DNA from: CAYNWK01 sp964400875
GTDB taxonomy: Bacteria > Chloroflexota > Anaerolineae > Anaerolineales > UBA4823
Direction: 5' to 3'
Assembly (NCBI GenBank): GCA_964400875.1
Contig: CAYNWK010000026.1
Location: forward strand, 1 to 37,240
Length of the DNA: 37,240 nt
Shown here: positions 31,539 through 37,240 of the stretch, piece after piece
Position numbering within the stretch: position 1 is the stretch's first letter
How the letters are laid out: each line of letters opens with the position of its first letter
Notes under the pieces: generated by a model
Database searches by the model: none
The model's input: the letters and a program-made list of their open reading frames with translations, nothing else
What the model was told of the DNA's origin: nothing
Made by a program: the position numbers and the translations under genes

Positions 31539-33185
31539 ATGATATACACGCTGACAGCCCACCACCTTTCGAAATCGTTCAATATATCCACCATTCTTGA
31601 AGATGTCTCGTTCTCTCTGAACGAAGGTGATCGCGCCGGCTTGATCGGCCCGAATGGATCGGGGAAAACGACCCTCTTGCGCATCCTGGCTGGGCAGGAG
31701 ATGCCGGATAAAGGGTCTGTGACATTTTCACCTCCCGGTTTACGCCTCGGATATCTCGCCCAGGGGTTTACACCGGGGGAAAAGTTGAAATTTAGCGAGG
31801 TGCTTCGCCGCGCCGCCGGTGACAGCGAACGGCTGGCAGAAGACCTGGAACAGCTGGCCCAGGCGCTGGCTTCCGACCCGGAAGATCCCGGCGCACGAGC
31901 CGATTACACTGCTGCGTTGAACCGTCTGGAACAATTCGATCCCGAGCGTCCGGTGAAGGCGGCGAAAATTCTTCGAACCCTGGGATTGAGTAAAGTGCGA
32001 GAAGAACAAACCATCGCCTCGCTCAGCGGAGGTCAAAAAACCCGTCTTGCACTGGCGCTCGTCCTGCTCGACGATCCGCAGCTTTTGCTGCTTGACGAAC
32101 CGACCAATCACCTGGATATCCAAATGCTCGAATGGTTGGAAGCGTGGCTGCGATCTTTCTCAGGCGCCGCTTTAATCGTATCCCACGACCGAGCTTTCCT
32201 GGATAACACGGTTACCCGAGTACTCGATCTAGATCCGGAATCGCATCGGATTCGCGAATACACCGGAAATTACACCGATTATTTGGAGCAGTATCTTCTC
32301 GAAAAAGAACAGCGCTTATCCGCTTACCGCGATCAAGTAGCCGAGATCCGCCGGATGCGCCAGGACATCGCCCGAACGAAGACCCAGGCTTTCCAGGTCG
32401 AACAAACGACCACCTCCCGGCAGCCAACCATCAGACGATACGCAAAAAAGGTAGCGAAGAAAGCTCTCTCCCGCGAAAAGAAATTGGAGCGATACCTGGA
32501 TTCGGAAGACCGGGTGGAAAAACCGAAGCAATCCTGGCAGATGAAGCTGGACTTCGAGACACCGCAGCACCAAAGCCAGGAGGTCTTGATCCTGAAAGAC
32601 GTTGAGGTCGGCTACCCGAACAACCCATCACTGTTATTTGATCTCAACCTGGAAGCGCTGGCTGGCAGCCGGATCGCCATCATTGGTCCTAACGGCAGTG
32701 GGAAAACAACTTTACTGCGCCTGATCAGCGGGCAGATAGAGCCTCGCCGCGGCAGCTTGCGTCTTGGTCCCAGCGTGCGGCTGGGATATATGGCGCAAGA
32801 GCAAGAATTCATTGACCCCCGGACGACTCCGCTGGCAGTCATTCAGCAGCACGCCCTGTTCAACGAGACGGAAGCGCGCTCATTTCTGCACTATTTCTTA
32901 TTCAGCGGGGACGAAGCGCTCCGCCAGGCGGGATTATTGAGCTATGGCGAGCGAGCACGCCTGTCTTTGGCCCGGCTGGTTGCCCGAGGAAGCAGCCTTT
33001 TACTGCTAGATGAGCCGATTAACCACCTTGACATCCCTTCCCGGGAGCAGTTCGAGCAAGCGCTGGCAGTTTTTGAGGGGGCCGTACTGGCGGTGGTTCA
33101 CGACCGTTATTTTATTGAGCGCTTTGCCACGGAATTATGGGTCCTCGAGGATCACCGGGTTTGGCGGGAGAAGTTAGTCGTATAG
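31539..33185 (+). CDS. ABC-F family ATPase (ribosome-associated type)
   Basis: A 548-residue soluble protein with two ABC ATPase domains and no membrane helix. Known ABC-F proteins act on the ribosome, as translation factors or antibiotic-protection factors. The first domain has Walker A GPNGSGKTTLLRIL (from 37), signature LSGGQ (162-166) and LLLLDEPTNHLDI. The linker (about 245-330) is long and charged, as in this family. The second domain has GPNGSGKTTLLRLI (from about 383), a variant signature LSYGE (467-471) and LLLLDEPINHLDI. No good ribosome site is seen before the ATG. Which subfamily it belongs to cannot be told. Confidence 0.9.
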   Translation: MIYTLTAHHLSKSFNISTILEDVSFSLNEGDRAGLIGPNGSGKTTLLRILAGQEMPDKGSVTFSPPGLRLGYLAQGFTPGEKLKFSEVLRRAAGDSERLAEDLEQLAQALASDPEDPGARADYTAALNRLEQFDPERPVKAAKILRTLGLSKVREEQTIASLSGGQKTRLALALVLLDDPQLLLLDEPTNHLDIQMLEWLEAWLRSFSGAALIVSHDRAFLDNTVTRVLDLDPESHRIREYTGNYTDYLEQYLLEKEQRLSAYRDQVAEIRRMRQDIARTKTQAFQVEQTTTSRQPTIRRYAKKVAKKALSREKKLERYLDSEDRVEKPKQSWQMKLDFETPQHQSQEVLILKDVEVGYPNNPSLLFDLNLEALAGSRIAIIGPNGSGKTTLLRLISGQIEPRRGSLRLGPSVRLGYMAQEQEFIDPRTTPLAVIQQHALFNETEARSFLHYFLFSGDEALRQAGLLSYGERARLSLARLVARGSSLLLLDEPINHLDIPSREQFEQALAVFEGAVLAVVHDRYFIERFATELWVLEDHRVWREKLVV

Positions 33186-33207
33186 GTTTATTCTTGAGGG
33201 AAGAAAG

Positions 33208-33243
33208 AGGGTGTTTGGAGGGCTTTGCCTGCCTAAACACCCC
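33208..33243. repeat. intergenic hairpin repeat, copy R5
   Basis: An outer stem GGGTGTTT (33209-33216) and AAACACCC (33235-33242) encloses a weaker inner hairpin of GGAGGGC, TTT and GCCTGCC. The order and spacing match R1, but several inner pairs are lost, so it looks like a decayed copy. It lies 23 nt after the ABC-F stop. Confidence 0.65.
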
Positions 33244-33254
33244 TACTTTCACCG

Positions 33255-33270
33255 GGAGTTGCGAAACTCC
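33255..33270. other. small hairpin with GNRA-type loop
   Basis: GGAGTT and AACTCC form a perfect 6-bp stem around the tetraloop GCGA. It lies in the 224-bp gap between the ABC-F gene and the M23 protein gene, after R5. Function unknown; the rest of the gap shows nothing further beyond a possible -10 box TAAGAT near 33376. Confidence 0.4.
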
Positions 33271-33409
33271 TAACAGTCTTATCAAGCAAACGCCGATAGC
33301 AACTACTGGCATCGATCGTGCACGCAGCTGTATCGGGATAATACCTTTGTTAGGTGAAGCCTGACCTGATTGGGGTAAGATACCCATATTCCTCGAACGG
33401 GGTGCACAT

Positions 33410-36400
33410 ATGCAACGTATCCTCTACCGGCTGCTCTTCTTCCTTGGTCTGATCCCCTTACTCCTGACTGCCTCAATTCCAGGCGCTTCATCAGTAGCCG
33501 CTGCCGAACCGCCGCCGCCGACTCCGGAAGGCATCGAAACCACGACCGACGCGGTTTCCGCGGCAATCCAGCAAGCGGTCGGCCGGCAGCAAGAGTACGT
33601 GCTCAGCTTGCTGGTCAACAGCGTCCAGATCGACGATCTCGAACTCTCCGAGGATGCGGATTGGGCCATCGCCTACCTGGTCCTCGTTGACCCACAATCC
33701 AGGCAGCCGCTGCCCAACGAACCCGGATTGGTCCTCGCTCAATTGGTCGATTCGGAATGGAAGGTTTCGCTGCCCTCCGATAGCACCTGGGTTGACGCGT
33801 TGATTGCTGCGCCTGAAACGCTGGTTAGCCATGATCTCAAGGATACCTGGCTGGAGATGTACTCCGCCAACCAGATCCAGGCGTCGCTGGCGCCCATAAG
33901 CGGCTATCTTTTACCCTGGGAGGCAGGCAAGACCGCCTGGCTGTCCGGAAGCGTCTCCCACGATTCGTATATCCCTAGCTGCAGCGCCCATTACGCCTTC
34001 GATTTCTACATCCCGCAGACCATGTTTAACTTGTACGCTTCCAAAGGCGGCACGGTCTGGTTGGCTCGCTGGGAAGTGCCTAACGGGGATGCCGCGGATA
34101 TGGGCAACTACCTGATCATCCAGGACACCACCACAAACCCAACCACCTACCAGCTCTATTTGCACCTGGCCAAAGACAGCATCCCTCCCGATCTGCGATC
34201 TCGTGGGGCTCCGGTCGCGCAGGGCCAGTTCATCGGCGTCTCGGATGATACCGGGCAGAGCACCGGGCATCATTTGCACTTCATGGTGCACACCAATCCG
34301 AACTCATACTGGGGCAGCTCGGTGGACATCACGTTCGACGACGTCGCCATCAATGGCGGCCGGCCGCGCGTCAAAAACACCTACTATGACGATCAGGTCT
34401 GGTGCAACAAGAACTGTTCGAAAAGCGATGTCTGCGAGCAGTTCCAATCGGCATACGTTTCTGCCAACGTCATCCACGGCGACGTCCTCGCTCCCTTGGG
34501 CGGCCTGTCTTCCCCCCAGATGGGCGCCAAAATTAACAAGGGTACTTTGCAGCTAACGGGCTGGGCGATTGACCCGTTAAACCAAAAAGGCGAGGCCAGC
34601 GGCCTGGCCTCAGTCCAGTTTATCGCCCGTTACAACGGCTCCTGGCACGATGTCGGCCCTGCTTTCAATACCCAGGAATTCTCCTACAATTGGGATATGT
34701 GCGGGCAGGATGTGCCTGACGGGCCGGTCAGCCTGGCGTTGGCAATCCAGGACAACGAGGGCAACCAGGCCTTGGGGTTGCCTGGTCTGACTCACGTGGT
34801 CAAACAATTTACCTGCCCGCAGCCTCCGCCTACTTGTGCGCCCTCGGCTAACCAGGTCGCCCTGTTCGCAAACCCAGACTTCTCAAGCGCCTGCAAGGTG
34901 CTGGGCCAGGGCGAATATGCGGATAGCACAGCCTTCCCTGCCATTGGGGGTGATAACGTCGAGTCGGTCAAAGTCGGCGCTAACGTGACAGTAACAGTTT
35001 ATGCCGATACCAACTTCGCTGGTCGAGGAGAGACCTTGATCACCAACGACAGCAACCTGGCGGATAACGTGGTCGAATCCAATTTGATCTCCTCCCTGGT
35101 AGTGAGATCAAAGAGCCAGGCGCCTCTCAAACCGTCCACCTTGAAGGCCCCAGTATCCGGTGCATCTTTCTCAGAGAGATCTTCAATCGACCTCTCCTGG
35201 CGTGTACCCAAAGGCGGCTATGAATTCAAAGTGGAGCTTACGGGTCCATCCGGAACGGTCGCCTCTCCCTGGATTAAAGAACCTTACTGGAAATTGAATT
35301 CCTACACCCTGCCCCAGGGAGCGTACACATGGAAGGTGAAAACGCGGAATAGCGCTGGAAACACCACCGGTTGGAGTGATCCCAGCAATTTCACGATCGC
35401 TGCGAGCGCTCCAGCCACCACGCAAACTGCGCCGTATGCAGACGACATGGAGAGTGGCGTGAACGGCTGGCTGGCGAACGGGCTGTGGCATCGCCGCCAA
35501 GGCAGCGACCGCGCCCACAGTGGCGCTTATAGCTGGTATTACGGGGGAGTCGATGGTAACTATCAGGATAACACCCCAAATTCCGGTGATCTGACCACTC
35601 CACTGATCACCCTCCCGGCTTCCCCCTCAGGGTATGCGTTGAATTTCTGGTATCGCTATTACACCGAAGGTTCGGGCCGTCATTGGGACCAGCGCTGGCT
35701 GCAGGTCTCCAAGGATGGTGGTCCCTTCGAGAATGTCCTTCAATTTAGTGATGACTACGCGAATTATTGGTTGAATCCTACCTTCGATCTCAGCGCTTAT
35801 ACCGGCTCGACCATCCAGCTGCGCTTTCATTTTGCGACCCTGGACGAGGTATTTAACCAGAACGAGGGTTGGTACATCGATGATGTTGTCCTGGTCGCCG
35901 GCGCGCCCCCGGGCTGCACTGACGACGATAACAGCCCTGCGAAGGCCAGGGTGATCGCCTATGGAGAAAAGAAATTCGGGACGATCTGCTTTGGGGGCGA
36001 CGTCGATTATTTCCGCTTTGATGGCTTATCCGGAGAGCGCATCGTGATCGACGTTGACTCCACGCCTGACAACACACCGGCCGACATCGATCCGATCCTG
36101 TTTCTGCTGGACAGCGACGGCGCCTCCGTGCTTGCAGTACACGACGACGAGATCCCGGGTGAGGCAAAAGACCCGCATTTAGGCTACCAGCTTCCCCGGT
36201 CGGGAACGTATTATTTGCTGCTCAGGCAGTGGCAGCACCCAGCTTCTGGAGGTAATGATTACGGGTACAGCCTAAGACTGTTCAAAGACGGCACGCCGCC
36301 CACGGTGACTTTGATTTCACCCTCAAACGAGGCGTTTACCAACGGAACCTTGAACTTGAGCGTGGAGGCCAGCGACCCGGCGGGTGGCGGTATCGCAAGC

Positions 36401-37240
36401 GGGATCAGCCACGTCGAATTTCTCTGGCATTCAGGGGATTGGTTTAGCGGAGAATGGCTCTCCTTGAATACCGATGACGACGGCTCGGATGGCTGGAGCT
36501 ATGCCTTCGATACAGGTGGTGAAGCGGAACAGAAGGGCATCGCGGTTTTTGCCAAAGTCTTCGATTGGGCCGGAAACTGGACCGGTGTGGGCGCGTGGAA
36601 TTTGGGCATCGATAGGACCGCGCCGGTGAGCTCGCTGAAACCGGTAGGCGACCCTTCTCTCAGCACTGCCGTATTGCTCGAATGGTCCGGCAGCGATAAC
36701 CTCTCCGGCGTCGAACACTACGAGATCCAATCGAAGAAAGGCAGTAACTCCTGGGTGCTGGTTCCCGAAAACCCATCGGATTCGCAAACACAGACTTACT
36801 TCATCGGCGATCCCGGTGCATCTTACGGTTTTCGGATGCGGGCGGTAGATCAGGCCGGCAATGCCGAGGTCTTCCCCACCTCTGCTGAGATCAGCTGGTC
36901 GATCCCCTCCGCCAGCGTGTTGTGCTCTAACCCGGATGCTCGCGAACCTGACAACAGCGCCACGGCAGCGAATTGGGTGTCGGACGGCCCGGTGGCGAAC
37001 ACTGACAACTTCTGCAACTCATCCGGCTCCGGATGGCTCAATGACGAGGACTGGCGTAAGTTCAACGTACAGACAGGGGTACTGTATGCCATCACTGCGT
37101 TTCCGACCAACGGAGCTTCCGCTGTCCAGCTCGAGTTGTATGCAGCCAACGGCACGTCCTTGCTGGCCTCAGCCAGCTCAACAAGCTGGGCTCAGCCGGC
37201 AGTGATGTACTGGCAATCCGATCGCAACGAACTGGTTTAC
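33410..37240 (+). CDS. giant secreted M23 (LytM) peptidase-domain protein, 3' end outside window
   Basis: An open frame of 1,277 codons with no stop before the window ends. A signal peptide (YRLLFFLGLIPLLLTASIP) is followed by an N-terminal domain. An M23-type metallopeptidase-like domain holds His194-x3-Asp198 (HYAFD), His252 (LYLHLAK) and His288-x-His290 (TGHHLHF). These are the zinc and catalytic residues of peptidoglycan endopeptidases. Later parts are an Ig-like segment, a beta/gamma-crystallin-like domain (about 477-570: VALFANPDFSSACKVLG and VYADTNFAGRGETL), a fibronectin-like segment, a jelly-roll-like segment (about 677-830, DDMESGVNGWLANGLWHRRQ and GWYIDDVVLV), a PPC-like domain (about 860-960), Ig/FN3 repeats and the start of a second PPC-like domain. 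GGGG precedes the ATG. A cell-wall or environmental-polymer role is likely. Confidence 0.82.
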   Translation, partial: MQRILYRLLFFLGLIPLLLTASIPGASSVAAAEPPPPTPEGIETTTDAVSAAIQQAVGRQQEYVLSLLVNSVQIDDLELSEDADWAIAYLVLVDPQSRQPLPNEPGLVLAQLVDSEWKVSLPSDSTWVDALIAAPETLVSHDLKDTWLEMYSANQIQASLAPISGYLLPWEAGKTAWLSGSVSHDSYIPSCSAHYAFDFYIPQTMFNLYASKGGTVWLARWEVPNGDAADMGNYLIIQDTTTNPTTYQLYLHLAKDSIPPDLRSRGAPVAQGQFIGVSDDTGQSTGHHLHFMVHTNPNSYWGSSVDITFDDVAINGGRPRVKNTYYDDQVWCNKNCSKSDVCEQFQSAYVSANVIHGDVLAPLGGLSSPQMGAKINKGTLQLTGWAIDPLNQKGEASGLASVQFIARYNGSWHDVGPAFNTQEFSYNWDMCGQDVPDGPVSLALAIQDNEGNQALGLPGLTHVVKQFTCPQPPPTCAPSANQVALFANPDFSSACKVLGQGEYADSTAFPAIGGDNVESVKVGANVTVTVYADTNFAGRGETLITNDSNLADNVVESNLISSLVVRSKSQAPLKPSTLKAPVSGASFSERSSIDLSWRVPKGGYEFKVELTGPSGTVASPWIKEPYWKLNSYTLPQGAYTWKVKTRNSAGNTTGWSDPSNFTIAASAPATTQTAPYADDMESGVNGWLANGLWHRRQGSDRAHSGAYSWYYGGVDGNYQDNTPNSGDLTTPLITLPASPSGYALNFWYRYYTEGSGRHWDQRWLQVSKDGGPFENVLQFSDDYANYWLNPTFDLSAYTGSTIQLRFHFATLDEVFNQNEGWYIDDVVLVAGAPPGCTDDDNSPAKARVIAYGEKKFGTICFGGDVDYFRFDGLSGERIVIDVDSTPDNTPADIDPILFLLDSDGASVLAVHDDEIPGEAKDPHLGYQLPRSGTYYLLLRQWQHPASGGNDYGYSLRLFKDGTPPTVTLISPSNEAFTNGTLNLSVEASDPAGGGIASGISHVEFLWHSGDWFSGEWLSLNTDDDGSDGWSYAFDTGGEAEQKGIAVFAKVFDWAGNWTGVGAWNLGIDRTAPVSSLKPVGDPSLSTAVLLEWSGSDNLSGVEHYEIQSKKGSNSWVLVPENPSDSQTQTYFIGDPGASYGFRMRAVDQAGNAEVFPTSAEISWSIPSASVLCSNPDAREPDNSATAANWVSDGPVANTDNFCNSSGSGWLNDEDWRKFNVQTGVLYAITAFPTNGASAVQLELYAANGTSLLASASSTSWAQPAVMYWQSDRNELVY

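Noticed and set aside
33271..33409. Possible tRNA or small structured RNA gene before the M23 protein
   Set aside because: No T-loop or anticodon-arm pattern could be fitted; only a short GNRA-type hairpin upstream is convincing.

Overview
The window looks like chromosomal DNA of a free-living, GC-moderate bacterium. The best guess is Chloroflexota, near Anaerolineae. This is an inference from gene style: Thr/Pro-rich 'TPTP' exported proteins with a C-terminal membrane anchor, a CarH-type B12 photoreceptor regulator beside crtI/crtB, a fused CrtYc-CrtYd-type lycopene cyclase, and large M23-containing secreted proteins. No rRNA, tRNA, CRISPR, phage or transposase gene was seen.

Layout. (1) 1-7,761: housekeeping and mixed genes: an S41 protease, smpB, an unknown protein coupled to a phytol-kinase-like membrane protein, a histidine ammonia-lyase-type MIO enzyme, an ErpA/IscA-type Fe-S protein with a clear terminator, an SH3b membrane protein, a zinc-ribbon protein and a HEAT-like protein. 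(2) 7,852-18,672: the carotenoid/light block. A MerR/B12 (CarH-like) regulator is transcribed leftward. Rightward from a shared control region run crtI, crtB, an NDUFA9-like reductase, an SRPBCC protein, a second CrtI-family flavoenzyme, L-lactate dehydrogenase, an aldo/keto reductase, a DNA photolyase and a fused lycopene cyclase, mostly overlapping or closely spaced. (3) 18,695-24,475: an AttEFGH-like ABC unit (ATPase, ten-helix FtsX-type permease, lipocalin-like AttH/CrtC lipoprotein) with a GNAT-like gene inside it. (4) 24,576-27,289: a polytopic membrane protein, an SDR and a membrane-anchored alpha/beta hydrolase. (5) 27,396-37,240: an LPG-synthase/AglD-type flippase-like protein, a glycogen debranching enzyme, a secreted Thr/Pro-rich protein, an ABC-F ATPase and a giant M23-domain protein that runs off the window.

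Main observation. The crtI promoter and, 15.6 kb away, the promoter of block 4 both carry tandem 11-bp direct repeats centred on TTGACA-like hexamers that overlap the -35 box. They share 15 identical bases. CarH-family operators are built this way, so block 4 is probably a second target of the same B12/light-sensing repressor. Its three genes have no function I can assign and would be a new arm of the light response. The photolyase inside the crt operon fits the same logic: light releases repression and the cell makes pigment and DNA repair together.

A second observation is a family of at least five intergenic hairpins with a GGGC-GG...CCCGCC-like core and differing arms, found at convergent, divergent and tandem gene boundaries. 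Three genes (smpB, the HEAT protein, the debranching enzyme) have a -10-like hexamer 6-7 nt before the ATG and may be leaderless.
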